DNA from: Cribrihabitans marinus
GTDB taxonomy: Bacteria > Pseudomonadota > Alphaproteobacteria > Rhodobacterales > Rhodobacteraceae
Length of the DNA stretch: 64,000 nt
Assembly: GCF_900109035.1 (NCBI RefSeq)
Contig: NZ_FNYD01000002.1
Span: 310,001-374,000 of the forward strand
Direction of reading: 5' to 3'
The notes below the pieces were generated by a model that ran no database searches, had not been told where the DNA came from, and saw only the letters and a list, made by a program, of their open reading frames with translations. Position 1 is the stretch's first letter; each line of letters starts with the position of its first letter. Shown here piece after piece: positions 51,146 through 59,445 of this stretch. Position numbers and translations under genes: made by a program.

Positions 51146-51706
51146 ATGACGGGACACGAGGAAATCGAGGCCATGCTGGCGCGCACCGCAATGGGCGACC
51201 GGGCGGCATTCGGGGACCTGTACGCCGCCACCTCGGCGAAACTTTTTGGCGTCTGCCTGCGTGTCTTGAGGGACAGGGACCGGGCCGAGGAGGTTCTGCA
51301 GGACGTGTATGTTCGGATCTGGAACCGGGCGGACCGCTACCGTGTCAACGGTTTGAGCCCGATGACCTGGCTGATCACGGTCGCCCGCAACCTGGCCATC
51401 GACCGCCTGCGCAGCGACCGGGCCGCCGCACGGCGCATCGAACCCGACGCGCCGGTCGGCGACACCGAGACGCTGGCCGATCCCGGCCCCGGTCCCGAGG
51501 CGCAGGCGATGGCCGCCGATGAGCGCGCGGCCGTCCTGGAGTGCCTGGGACAGCTGGAACCGGATCGGGAACAGGCGGTGCGGCGGGCCTATCTTCTGGG
51601 CGACAGCTATGCCGAACTGGCCTCGGCCTTCGACGTGCCGCTCAACACGATGCGAACCTGGCTGCGCCGCAGCCTGATGAAACTGAGGGAGTGCCTGGCG
51701 CAATGA
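51146..51706 (+). CDS. ECF sigma factor (SigK-like)
   Basis: A 186-aa extracytoplasmic-function sigma factor: region 2 ([47 protein letters not shown]) and region 4 ([34 protein letters not shown], the last 34 residues, a helix-turn-helix). It overlaps the anti-sigma gene by 4 nt (ATGA). It directs RNA polymerase to a dedicated promoter set; an autoregulated unit with the fasciclin gene is likely. The gene is close upstream of the anti-sigma factor, as in SigK-RskA units. Confidence 0.92.
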   Translation: MTGHEEIEAMLARTAMGDRAAFGDLYAATSAKLFGVCLRVLRDRDRAEEVLQDVYVRIWNRADRYRVNGLSPMTWLITVARNLAIDRLRSDRAAARRIEPDAPVGDTETLADPGPGPEAQAMAADERAAVLECLGQLEPDREQAVRRAYLLGDSYAELASAFDVPLNTMRTWLRRSLMKLRECLAQ

Positions 51707-52380
51707 GCCCGACCGGCGATATCGGCGACGACGACCGCGCCCTGGCGGCCGAGTACGCGCTTGGCCTGCTGGACCCGACCGAGGCGCGCGCCTTCGAGGC
51801 CCGGATGGCGCAGGAGCCGGCCCTGCGCGAGGCCTATGCCGAATGGGCCGAGGCCTTCATCCGGATGGAGCCCGACGATTCCGTGTCGCCTCCGCCCGGT
51901 GTCTGGGCCGGGGTGCAGGCCCGTCTGTTCGCCGATCCCCGCCCGCGCCGGCGCTGGCTGGGCTGGGTGACCGCGCTGGGCCTTGCCGCCGCGGTTGTGG
52001 CCTTTGTGGCGGTGCAGACCGGGATGTTCCAGCCATCCGAGCCCGACTTCCGCGCCGAGCTGACCTCGGACGCCTCGCCGTTGCGGATCGTCGCAACCTA
52101 CGCGTCCGCCGAGGGCACGCTGAACCTGACCCGCGTGGGCGGCACCGGCCCGGCCGCCGGGCGCAGCCATGAGCTGTGGGTGATCCCGACGCCGGATGCA
52201 GCGCCCGTCTCGCTGGGCCTGCTGGATGCGGGCGAGGGCCTGACCGTGACCGTGCCCGAGCCGCTGCGCGGTGCCATGCCGGGCGCCACCCTCGCCGTCA
52301 GCGACGAGCCCGAAGGCGGTGCCCCGGGCGGCGCGCCGACCGGGGCGATCCTGGCTGCGGGCACGGTAAGCGAACTCTGA
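51703..52380 (+). CDS. RskA-family anti-sigma factor
   Basis: A 225-aa membrane protein: N-terminal cytosolic part beginning [27 protein letters not shown] (zinc-less anti-sigma type), one transmembrane helix (about residues 83-105, [20 protein letters not shown]), and a periplasmic RskA-like domain with [20 protein letters not shown]. It holds the adjacent sigma factor inactive until proteolysis. The ATG overlaps the sigma stop. The periplasmic domain has few Cys, so sensing by disulfide is unlikely. Confidence 0.9.
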   Translation: MSPTGDIGDDDRALAAEYALGLLDPTEARAFEARMAQEPALREAYAEWAEAFIRMEPDDSVSPPPGVWAGVQARLFADPRPRRRWLGWVTALGLAAAVVAFVAVQTGMFQPSEPDFRAELTSDASPLRIVATYASAEGTLNLTRVGGTGPAAGRSHELWVIPTPDAAPVSLGLLDAGEGLTVTVPEPLRGAMPGATLAVSDEPEGGAPGGAPTGAILAAGTVSEL

Positions 52381-52383
52381 CAT

Positions 52384-52405
52384 TTTCGTGATCGTTTCGT
52401 GATCG
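52384..52405. repeat. Tandem 11-bp direct repeat before the fasciclin gene
   Basis: TTTCGTGATCG occurs twice in direct tandem (52384-52394 and 52395-52405), starting 3 nt after the anti-sigma stop. The 11-bp spacing puts both copies on the same DNA face, as in a two-site operator. It lies just upstream of the candidate ECF promoter below. Confidence 0.75.
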
Positions 52406-52412
52406 AATGGGC

Positions 52413-52437
52413 GAAACTCTCTGCACGGGCCTGCCGT
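52413..52437 (+). promoter_or_regulatory. Candidate ECF-type promoter for the fasciclin gene
   Basis: GAAAC (52413-52417), 17 nt, CGT (52435-52437) has the shape of an ECF -35/-10 pair. The start would be near 52445, giving a ~55-nt leader to the ATG. Consistent with control by the adjacent sigma factor, but resemblance only. Confidence 0.35.
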
Positions 52438-52498
52438 GACTTCAGGCAACCCGGACCAATCGGCCGGGGGTCAACTCGAGCCTAAGGGAGTTTTCAAC

Positions 52499-53050
52499 AT
52501 GAACTTTGTCAAACTGTCCGTTTCCGCTGCTGCCGCTGCCATCGTCGCCATTTCGGCGCAGGCGGATAACCCCAAGGTGGGCGGCGCGCCGATGTATGCC
52601 GACAAGACCATCGTCGAAAACGCGGTCAACTCGGCCGACCACGAGACACTGGTGGCAGCGGTCAAGGCAGCCGGCCTGGTCGACACGCTGTCCGGCGAAG
52701 GCCCGTTCACCGTCTTCGCTCCGACGGACGAAGCCTTCGGAATGCTCAAGGACGGCACTGTCGAGACACTGCTCAAGCCCGAGAACAAGGATACGCTGAC
52801 CAAGATCCTGACCTGCCACGTGGTCTCGGCCGACGCGATGTCCGAAGCCATTAAGGGGATGGTCGACGACGATGGCGGCATGCACCCCGTGCCCACCGTG
52901 GGCGGCTGCACCCTGCAGGCGACCTATGACGGCGACCAGATCATGATCGAGGACGAACGCGGCCGCGTGGCCAACGTGACCATCGCCGATGTCGACCAGT
53001 CGAACGGCGTGATCCACGTGATCGACACGGTGCTGCTGCCGGCCGGCTGA
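52499..53050 (+). CDS. Secreted fasciclin (FAS1) domain protein
   Basis: A 183-aa exported protein: signal peptide (MNFVKLSVSAAAAAIVAISAQA is residues 1-22), one FAS1 domain with TIVENAVNSADHETLVAAVKAA, GEGPFTVFAPTDEAF, the H-box-like ILTCHVVS and the C-terminal GVIHVIDTVLLP. FAS1 proteins mediate adhesion or act as stress-induced surface proteins; MPT70/MPT83 of mycobacteria are under SigK-RskA. The same three-gene association here supports regulation by the adjacent sigma factor. AAGGGAG precedes the ATG; a terminator follows. Confidence 0.93.
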   Translation: MNFVKLSVSAAAAAIVAISAQADNPKVGGAPMYADKTIVENAVNSADHETLVAAVKAAGLVDTLSGEGPFTVFAPTDEAFGMLKDGTVETLLKPENKDTLTKILTCHVVSADAMSEAIKGMVDDDGGMHPVPTVGGCTLQATYDGDQIMIEDERGRVANVTIADVDQSNGVIHVIDTVLLPAG

Positions 53051-53085
53051 TACCGGTTTGCGAGTGGTAGGGGGTAACAAGTGGG

Positions 53086-53114
53086 GAGGGGCCGCAAGTC
53101 GGCCCCTCTTTGTT
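53086..53114 (+). terminator. Rho-independent terminator of the sigma/fasciclin unit
   Basis: A 9-bp perfect stem (53086-53094 with 53100-53108, GAGGGGCCG and its complement) and a CAAGT loop, followed by TTTGTT. It ends the sigma-anti-sigma-fasciclin unit 36 nt after the last stop. Confidence 0.85.
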
Positions 53115-53130
53115 GACACCGCCGCAGAGG

Positions 53131-53754
53131 CTACTTGAAGTTGCGGCTTTCCTTGATCTGGTCCCAGGCCCAGACGACTTCCTGCAGCTGTTCCTCTTGG
53201 CTGCGGTCGCCGCCGTTCATGTCCGGGTGCAGCACCTTGATCAGCTTCTTGTAGGCCTTGCGCACCTCGGCCTTGGACCAGCTGTCCTTGGCCTCCAGGA
53301 TCTCGATGGCGCGGCGCTCGGTGGGCGGCAGGCGCCGGCCGGTGGTGGCGCGACCGGGGTTCTGGGTGGCGTTCTGTCCCAGCACCTGGTGCGGATCCTC
53401 GATCCCGAGCCGCGCCCAGGCCCGCGCCTCGGGGTCGCCCAGGGGCCGCGTCTTGCGTTCCCACACCTTGTCCTTGGACATCTGCGCGTTCAGCTCGGCC
53501 TCGGTCGTGCCGTCGAAGAAATTCCATTTCTGATTGTATTCGCGCACATGCTGCTGGCAGAACCAGAAGAAATCGTCCAGCACGTCGGGCGCCTTGGGCG
53601 CGCGGAACTTGCCCGCTTCCTGGCACCCCTCGTGGTCGCAGACCCGCCGCGAGGTTTCGGACGCGCCCGACATTCCGCGACGACCGCGCGGGTTGCGTTT
53701 CTTCGCCGAAGAAACGGACATGTCAAAGCCAAAGGGATCTGGTTTCGTCTTCAC
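53131..53754 (-). CDS. J-domain protein with N-terminal zinc-type motif
   Basis: A 207-aa protein with a C-terminal J-domain (about residues 145-207; KAYKKLIKVLHPDMNGGD, His176-Pro177-Asp178), the Hsp70-stimulating tripeptide. The N-terminal part has Cys39-x4-Cys44 and Cys66-x2-His69, a likely zinc site, and an acidic/aromatic linker. It is the reverse of DnaJ, where the J-domain is N-terminal. Such proteins sit beside bolA and cobS in Rhodobacterales. It would recruit DnaK to a specific client, unknown. Its promoter region faces bolA. Confidence 0.88.
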   Translation of the reverse strand: MKTKPDPFGFDMSVSSAKKRNPRGRRGMSGASETSRRVCDHEGCQEAGKFRAPKAPDVLDDFFWFCQQHVREYNQKWNFFDGTTEAELNAQMSKDKVWERKTRPLGDPEARAWARLGIEDPHQVLGQNATQNPGRATTGRRLPPTERRAIEILEAKDSWSKAEVRKAYKKLIKVLHPDMNGGDRSQEEQLQEVVWAWDQIKESRNFK

Positions 53755-53856
53755 GGCGTACCTTTCGGACTATAGGTTCCGACTCGGAGGCAGCAGTTTA
53801 ATCCAAGCCGCCACAGATAGAAGAGGGAGCGGCAAATTTTTTGCCGACCGGCAGAG

Positions 53857-54111
53857 ATGAGCATCACCGAGCAGATCCGCACACGCCTGCAAGAGGCCTT
53901 CGACCCGCGCGAGCTGGAGGTCGTGGACGACAGCGAAAGCCACCGTGGCCATGCCGGCTATCGCGAGGGGGGTGAAAGCCATTTCAACGTGCGCATCCGC
54001 GCCGCCGCGTTCAAGGGCCAGAACCGCCTGGCGCGTCACCGCGCGGTTCACGCCGCGCTGGGCGATATCGTGCCGAGGATCCACGCGCTGGCCCTGGACA
54101 TCGACGCCTGA
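53857..54111 (+). CDS. bolA: BolA-family protein
   Basis: An 84-aa protein of the BolA/IbaG fold: TRLQEAFDPRELEVVDDSES, HAGYREGGESHFNVRI, and RLARHRAVHAALG ending in a helix. BolA proteins bind [2Fe-2S] glutaredoxins and function in iron-sulfur trafficking or as regulators. The conserved His-rich residues are present. Divergent from the J-domain gene, 102 nt apart; convergent with the epimerase gene (7 nt between the stops). Confidence 0.94.
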   Translation: MSITEQIRTRLQEAFDPRELEVVDDSESHRGHAGYREGGESHFNVRIRAAAFKGQNRLARHRAVHAALGDIVPRIHALALDIDA

Positions 54112-54118
54112 GCCGTCG

Positions 54119-55138
54119 CTAGCCAAGCAGCCGCGCTTCCTGCTCCGCCGTCAGGCCGACGCCGAGCGGCTGGTCCCGGCGGCCCCGGTCCCAGTCCAGC
54201 AACCGACCCAGCGTGTCGGCCAGCGGACGGCAGGTCAGGCCCTCGGCGCGCGCCTTGCCCGCGTCGACCTGCAGGAAGTGCCGGAACTCGGGCATACTGG
54301 GGGCCATCAGGGGCATATCGGTCCAGGGGGCGATGCCGGCCTCCAGTATCGCGGCGTCGTCGCGCCAGACGAACTCCGGCTCTGATCCCGCCGCCGTGGC
54401 AACCGCGTCGAGAACGTCACTCAGCGCCATCTCCTGCCCGGTGACATTCCAGATCCCGCCAGGCCCATTTTCGGCGCAGGTCAGCGCAAACCCCGCCGCA
54501 TCCCGCGCGTCGACGAACTGCACCGGCCGGTCCGGCGGCCCGGGGGCCGGCACCCGGCGTTGCGATCCGCGCGCCTGGTCGATGCGTCGCACCCACCATG
54601 TCAGCCGGTTGGTGTAATCCCCCGCGCCGACCAAAAGCCCGACACGTAAGGCCGTCGCGCGGTTCCCCAGCCGCTCTGCCGCGGCCAGTTCGCAGGCCCG
54701 CTTCAACCGGCCATAGGACTCGCCATAGGCCGCGGCCGAGGCGCGGTCGGCCGCCGGCACGGCGGCGGCCACGGCCAGGTCCGCGTCGGTCGGGGCAGGC
54801 ACCGGATCATCCTCGTTCAGCCCCTCCTTCTCGAACGTCCCATAGGCCGAAATCGACGAGATGAGCACATAGCGTTTGAGACCCTCTCCGACCGCATCCA
54901 GCAGTCGATGAACGGCATCGGGCGAATAGGCGCATGAATCGAACACCCAATCGAAGGACCGTCCGGCCAGAGTGTCGAGTGTGTCATGCCGGTCTGCCTG
55001 GATGAATTCGATCCCGGCGGGTTGCGCCCGTCCGGTCTGCCCGCGCGCCAGCACCGACATCGAGTGCCCGACTGCAGCCGCAGCATCCACGATGGCGCCG
55101 CCCAGAAATCCCGTGCCACCGACAACCAGACACCGCAT
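54119..55138 (-). CDS. NAD(P)-dependent epimerase/dehydratase-like protein
   Basis: A 339-aa extended-SDR protein. The Rossmann motif is at the start (VVGGTGFLGGAIVDAA), and YVLISSISAYG and the active-site-like YGESYGRLKRACE (YxxxK replaced by YGRLK) follow. The substrate is unknown; similar proteins in alphaproteobacteria are annotated as nucleoside-diphosphate-sugar epimerases. Starts at ATG 55138. Confidence 0.85.
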   Translation of the reverse strand: MRCLVVGGTGFLGGAIVDAAAAVGHSMSVLARGQTGRAQPAGIEFIQADRHDTLDTLAGRSFDWVFDSCAYSPDAVHRLLDAVGEGLKRYVLISSISAYGTFEKEGLNEDDPVPAPTDADLAVAAAVPAADRASAAAYGESYGRLKRACELAAAERLGNRATALRVGLLVGAGDYTNRLTWWVRRIDQARGSQRRVPAPGPPDRPVQFVDARDAAGFALTCAENGPGGIWNVTGQEMALSDVLDAVATAAGSEPEFVWRDDAAILEAGIAPWTDMPLMAPSMPEFRHFLQVDAGKARAEGLTCRPLADTLGRLLDWDRGRRDQPLGVGLTAEQEARLLG

Positions 55139-55196
55139 GCGCTTCTCCTTGCCTCTGTTGGTTTCGTGGCCACGGACCTCCAGCCGACACCGTGGA

Positions 55197-55332
55197 TCAG
55201 CGTAGAAACCGGTCGATGACCTGCGCCTGCAGCTTCTTGCCGTCCGGGTCCGGGCCGGTCCTGAGCGCGCGGAACGCCTCGGTCCGGTCCGAGGTGCGGC
55301 AGCGGATCGGCCGGTTCGGGCCGAATGCAGCG
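55197..55332 (-). pseudogene. Possible coding remnant, no start codon
   Basis: An open minus-strand stretch between the DUF4177 stop and the epimerase promoter region ends TEAFRALRTGPDPDGKKLQA then QVIDRFLR and a stop. Its codons have the GC-rich third positions of real genes here, but I find no start codon in its part of the frame and no recognised family. It may be the 3' end of a decayed gene or a chance frame. Confidence 0.25.
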
Positions 55333-55845
55333 TCAGGTCTTGGAGCGGTCGGGCACCTCGGCGTCGTTGGTATCCGCATCGGAGTGCGCGTCGCCGTTGC
55401 GATTGCTTGCGAACGGCGGCAGGTCCGACGAGTCCTCTGCCTGACCGGTCGGGGCGCTGATCTGAGGATCGCGGGTCTCCTCGGATATTGGCCGCGGCGC
55501 GGCCACGGGGGGCGCCTCGGCCCGCGGATCGGGCGGGGCCATCGGGCCGGGCAGGGGCCGGGCCGCAGGCGGCAGGTCGTCGGCGTCGCCCTCCAAGGGC
55601 GGCTGCGCCACGTCCAGAAGGCGCCGGAAGACCAGCAGGTTGCGCCAGTTCACCGTTGTGCTGGCCAGCCCCGATTTCTCCTCGCTGGGCAACAGCTCTG
55701 CGCGCTGGAATTCCCAGCCCAGGGCTGCCATCTCGTTGAGCAGTTCCTCGACCGAGAGGGCAAAGCGGCCCTCGGGCGATTTCACGCCCTTGGCCTTGGT
55801 GCCTTTCGCGGGGGCAGGGACGACCTTGTATTCAAAAAGCGGCAT
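55333..55845 (-). CDS. DUF4177 domain protein
   Basis: A 170-aa protein. The N-terminal ~85 residues (MPLFEYKVVPAPAKGTKAKG, then LNEMAALGWEFQRAELLPSE) match DUF4177, a small alpha/beta domain of unknown function. The remaining half is Pro/Ala/Asp-rich and probably disordered. ATG 55845 was chosen; the open frame extends nine codons further. Stands alone between gatB and the epimerase gene. Confidence 0.8.
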   Translation of the reverse strand: MPLFEYKVVPAPAKGTKAKGVKSPEGRFALSVEELLNEMAALGWEFQRAELLPSEEKSGLASTTVNWRNLLVFRRLLDVAQPPLEGDADDLPPAARPLPGPMAPPDPRAEAPPVAAPRPISEETRDPQISAPTGQAEDSSDLPPFASNRNGDAHSDADTNDAEVPDRSKT

Positions 55846-55947
55846 GGATGACCTCTGTGCTCCGGCGGGCAACTTATATCAGCGGCATATCGAATTGCCA
55901 GCGAGCCGTCAGGCGCCCGGCAGACACCCGCGCGCCGGGCGCGGGGA

Positions 55948-57459
55948 TCAGAGCCCCAGCCTGGCGCTGACGATCTCGTTGACCGCCTTGGGGTTGGCCT
56001 TGCCGCCGGTGGCCTTCATCACCTGGCCCACGAACCAGCCGGCAAGCTTGGGGTTCTGTTTGGCCTTCTCGACCTGGGCGGGATTGGCCGCGATGATCTC
56101 GTCTACCGCCGCCTCGATGGCGCCGGTATCGGTGACCTGCTTCATGCCGCGCGCCTCGACGATCTCGGCCGGGTCGCCGCCCTCTTTATAGACGATTTCA
56201 AAGAGATCCTTGGCGATCTTGCCGCTGATGTCGCCCTTGGCGATCAGGTCGATGATGCCACCCAGCTGCGCCGGCGAGACCGGGCTTTCGGTGATGTCGT
56301 GGTCTTCCTTCTTGAGCCGACCGAACAGCTCGTTGATGACCCAGTTGGCCGCCATCTTGCCGTCGCGCCCCTTGGCCACGGCCTCGAAATAGGCGGCCGC
56401 CTCGACCTCGGCGGTCAGCACCGATGCGTCATAGTCGGTCAGGCCGAAATCCTTGATGAACCGCGCCTTCTTCTCGTCCGGCAGCTCCGGCAGCCTGGCC
56501 TGGATGTCGTCCACCCAGTCCTGGTCGATCTCCAGCGGCAGCAGGTCGGGATCGGGGAAATAGCGGTAATCATGCGCCTCTTCCTTGGACCGCATCGACC
56601 GCGTCTCGCCCTTGTCGGGATCATAGAGCCGGGTCTCCTGATCGACCGTCCCGCCGCCTTCGACAATTGCGATCTGGCGCCGCGCCTCATGGTCGATGGC
56701 AGCCTGGATGAAGCGCATCGAGTTCATGTTCTTGATCTCGCAGCGCGTGCCCAGATGCGAGAAATCCTGGGTTTCCTGGTATTTCTCGTAATCCCCGGGA
56801 CGGCAGATCGACACGTTCACATCCGCGCGCAGGTTGCCGTTCTGCATGTTGCCGTCGCAGGTGCCCAGATAGCGCAGGATCTGACGCAGTTTCACGATAT
56901 AGGCCGCCGCCTCTTCGGGGCCGCGGATGTCGGGGCGGCTGACGATCTCCATCAGGCAGACGCCGGTGCGGTTGAGGTCGACGAAGGACATGTTCGGGTC
57001 CATGTCGTGGATCGACTTGCCGGCGTCCTGCTCCATGTGGATGCGTTCGATCCGCACGAGGCGGGCGGTGCCGTCGCCCATCTCGACCAGCACTTCGCCC
57101 TCGCCAACGATGGGGTGATAGAGCTGGGAGATCTGGTAGCCCTGCGGCAGATCGGGGTAGAAGTAGTTCTTGCGGTCGAAGGCCGATTTCAGGTTGATCT
57201 CGGCCTTCAGCCCCAGCCCCGTGCGCACCGCCTGTTCGACGCAGTATTCGTTGATGACGGGCAGCATGCCGGGCATCGCCGCATCGACGAAGGAGACGTT
57301 GGAATTGGGCTCGGCCCCGAACTCGGTCGAGGCGGCCGAGAACAGCTTGGCGTTCGAGGCGACCTGAGCATGCACTTCCATGCCGATGACCAGTTCCCAG
57401 TCATGCCGGGCCCCGGCGATGGTCTTGGGTTTGGGGGTCTCGTAGGTCAGGTCCAGCAT
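55948..57459 (-). CDS. gatB: Aspartyl/glutamyl-tRNA amidotransferase subunit B
   Basis: Subunit B (503 aa) of GatCAB, which converts Glu-tRNA(Gln) or Asp-tRNA(Asn) to the correct amide form. Conserved blocks: [69 protein letters not shown] and the C-terminal YqeY-like [17 protein letters not shown]. Starts ATG 57459. gatA and gatC are not in the window. Its presence implies this organism uses the indirect pathway for Gln- and/or Asn-tRNA. Confidence 0.97.
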   Translation of the reverse strand: MLDLTYETPKPKTIAGARHDWELVIGMEVHAQVASNAKLFSAASTEFGAEPNSNVSFVDAAMPGMLPVINEYCVEQAVRTGLGLKAEINLKSAFDRKNYFYPDLPQGYQISQLYHPIVGEGEVLVEMGDGTARLVRIERIHMEQDAGKSIHDMDPNMSFVDLNRTGVCLMEIVSRPDIRGPEEAAAYIVKLRQILRYLGTCDGNMQNGNLRADVNVSICRPGDYEKYQETQDFSHLGTRCEIKNMNSMRFIQAAIDHEARRQIAIVEGGGTVDQETRLYDPDKGETRSMRSKEEAHDYRYFPDPDLLPLEIDQDWVDDIQARLPELPDEKKARFIKDFGLTDYDASVLTAEVEAAAYFEAVAKGRDGKMAANWVINELFGRLKKEDHDITESPVSPAQLGGIIDLIAKGDISGKIAKDLFEIVYKEGGDPAEIVEARGMKQVTDTGAIEAAVDEIIAANPAQVEKAKQNPKLAGWFVGQVMKATGGKANPKAVNEIVSARLGL

Positions 57460-57566
57460 CGCTCGGCTCTCTTCGCTTGACTTCGATCCGCGTTCTAGGC
57501 GCGGCAAGGCCAAGGGGCAAGGGGCAATGCATGTTGGGAAGGGGCGGCGGGCCCTTGGGCGACGTG

Positions 57567-58847
57567 TCAGACCGCGCTGGTCTTCGGGCCGTCGGGGGTG
57601 AATGTCACGCGCTTGCCGCCGGCGATCTCGTCGCGGAACAGGTCGGCGATCACCTGCATCGCATCCGCCCGCCCACGCGCGGCAAAGCGCAGTGGCGAGG
57701 TGACCCGGGCATTGTTGTCGAACCCCTGCGCCGCATGGGCCCAGATCAGCGGGTGCAATTCGGTCAGGTGGTCGCGCACCAGCCAGTTCACCGAGTCGCA
57801 GATCCGTGTCCGGGCCAGATCGGCCTCCTCGCTGGTGCCGTAGCCTGCCGCCAGCGTCACCGCGCAATAGGCGGCAAGGTAGTTGACCATCGCCTGATCC
57901 GGCCGGGCCGCAACGATGTCGCGCAGCCCGTCGAGGAAGAATTCCACATCGACCAGCGCACAGGCCCCGTCATCCAGCGCGATGGCGTTGAGCATCACCC
58001 AGCAATAGCCGCCATTGCCCCAAAGGCCGGTCAGGCGCGCGGCGGTCCGGCGGGCCTCCAGCTCCAGCTCGGGATAGCTGCCGAACCAGCCGGGCAGAAG
58101 ATGCGTGCCCAGGGCGCGCATATGCGCCGGGTTGCCGGGCGCCATGTCGATCAGCGCCTCGTAGTCGTCGGCCAATCCCTTGCGCGGGATGCGCCCGCCG
58201 GCGCGCAACGCGCAGCGCGCGGCCAGCAGCGACGGGCTGTTCATCGCCTTGCCGCAATGCTGCGCCAGGATCGCGGCGGCCCGGTCGAAATGCGCGGCGC
58301 AGCGGCGCCGGTTGCGGCTGGAAACTGCCGCGTCGTCCCATCCGGTCCCGCGCCAGGCCCAGGCGATGTCGGTATGGGCCTGGGCCACGACCAGGGCGAT
58401 CATCGGGTCGTTGCCATGCTCGCGCAGCACCTGCTCCAGCCCCATCACACCGTCCAGCAGGATCGGATCGTCGGCGGCGATCCCCTCCTGCAGGGCGTGT
58501 TCGACCGCCAGAACCACGTCCGAGCGCGCGCCGAAGGACAGCAGTTCAGTCAGCGGCCAGTTGCCGCACAGCATTGTCCGGCGGGATTCGGCCTCGTGCA
58601 GCTGCTGCGCCAGGTCCGGCCACCGCTCCTGCCGGGCCAGAAACATGCCGCGCAGCCGCGCCTGGGCACAGGGCGCGTCCGCCTCGCTGTCCGAGACCAC
58701 GGGGATGTTCAGGGAATCCTCGATCCGCCGGGCCGGTCGATCGGGCGGTGGCAACAGGAGCGGCGCCGGATCGGACCGCGCAACCCCGGCACGGTCCTGC
58801 AGGAAAGCGGACAGACGCCGTAGGGCATGGCGGGTACTTGCGATCAT
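57567..58847 (-). CDS. Conserved hypothetical protein, TPR-like helical
   Basis: A 426-aa protein without signal peptide or membrane segments. It is rich in paired helices (e.g. [22 protein letters not shown], residues about 115-140) and Trp/Gly turns such as [17 protein letters not shown], suggesting a repeat-helical scaffold. I do not recognise a family; the composition and codon use are those of a genuine gene. AGGAG precedes ATG 58847. Separated from gatB by 107 nt and from the PH-like gene by 151 nt. Confidence 0.65.
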   Translation of the reverse strand: MIASTRHALRRLSAFLQDRAGVARSDPAPLLLPPPDRPARRIEDSLNIPVVSDSEADAPCAQARLRGMFLARQERWPDLAQQLHEAESRRTMLCGNWPLTELLSFGARSDVVLAVEHALQEGIAADDPILLDGVMGLEQVLREHGNDPMIALVVAQAHTDIAWAWRGTGWDDAAVSSRNRRRCAAHFDRAAAILAQHCGKAMNSPSLLAARCALRAGGRIPRKGLADDYEALIDMAPGNPAHMRALGTHLLPGWFGSYPELELEARRTAARLTGLWGNGGYCWVMLNAIALDDGACALVDVEFFLDGLRDIVAARPDQAMVNYLAAYCAVTLAAGYGTSEEADLARTRICDSVNWLVRDHLTELHPLIWAHAAQGFDNNARVTSPLRFAARGRADAMQVIADLFRDEIAGGKRVTFTPDGPKTSAV

Positions 58848-58998
58848 CTGGGGCTCCTGCTCGCAGACGCCGTTCGGAAGGCGTCCGGTCCCGCAAATAT
58901 GATCATGTATTTTGGCAGGATCGTGGCCCTTCTGGGATCGTTCCGGTCAGGAAAGGGAAAAACTTCGGGTATTGTTGCCTTAACCGAAACCATTTGTT

Positions 58999-59442
58999 TC
59001 AGAAAGCGGTGAAATGATGCCGTTCGACGCGCAGCCCGCGGGCCTGCAGGGCGGCCTCGAAATCGCGATGCGGCGGTACGCAGTCCTGGGGCAACCGCAC
59101 CCGGCCGCCACCGCGCAGCAGAAGCGTCACGCGCACCGACAGGTCCCAGCGTGTGTCGAAACGGATGCTGTCGATCTCGGCCAGCCCCAGATCGCCCTCG
59201 CGCCGCCCGCTGCGCCAGCGCAACTCGGCCCCGTCCAGCCTGAGCGACGCGCTGGTGCCGGCCAGCACGTCCCACAGGGCGGGCAGGGTGAACAGGGCCA
59301 GCCCGCCGACCAGCCAGGGCGCGGCGTCCAGTTGCAGCAGGACCGCCGCCAGCGCCGCGTAGATGGCGGCCAGGACCGCGATGTTCCGCAGGGTGCGGTT
59401 GCGCCGGACAAAGCTGAACGGTGGCGCGTCCCCGGGCGTCAC
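58999..59442 (-). CDS. Small membrane protein with PH-like C-terminal half
   Basis: A 147-aa protein with two transmembrane helices in the N-terminal half (about residues 20-58), then a soluble beta-rich tail (LRLDGAELRWRSGRREGDLG, SIRFDTRWDLSVRVTLLL) of the bacterial PH/YdbT-like kind. Function unknown. GTG 59442 lies just 3 nt after the pepN stop, with GGGGG upstream, so it is probably expressed with pepN. Confidence 0.7.
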   Translation of the reverse strand: MTPGDAPPFSFVRRNRTLRNIAVLAAIYAALAAVLLQLDAAPWLVGGLALFTLPALWDVLAGTSASLRLDGAELRWRSGRREGDLGLAEIDSIRFDTRWDLSVRVTLLLRGGGRVRLPQDCVPPHRDFEAALQARGLRVERHHFTAF

Positions 59443-59445
59443 CGG

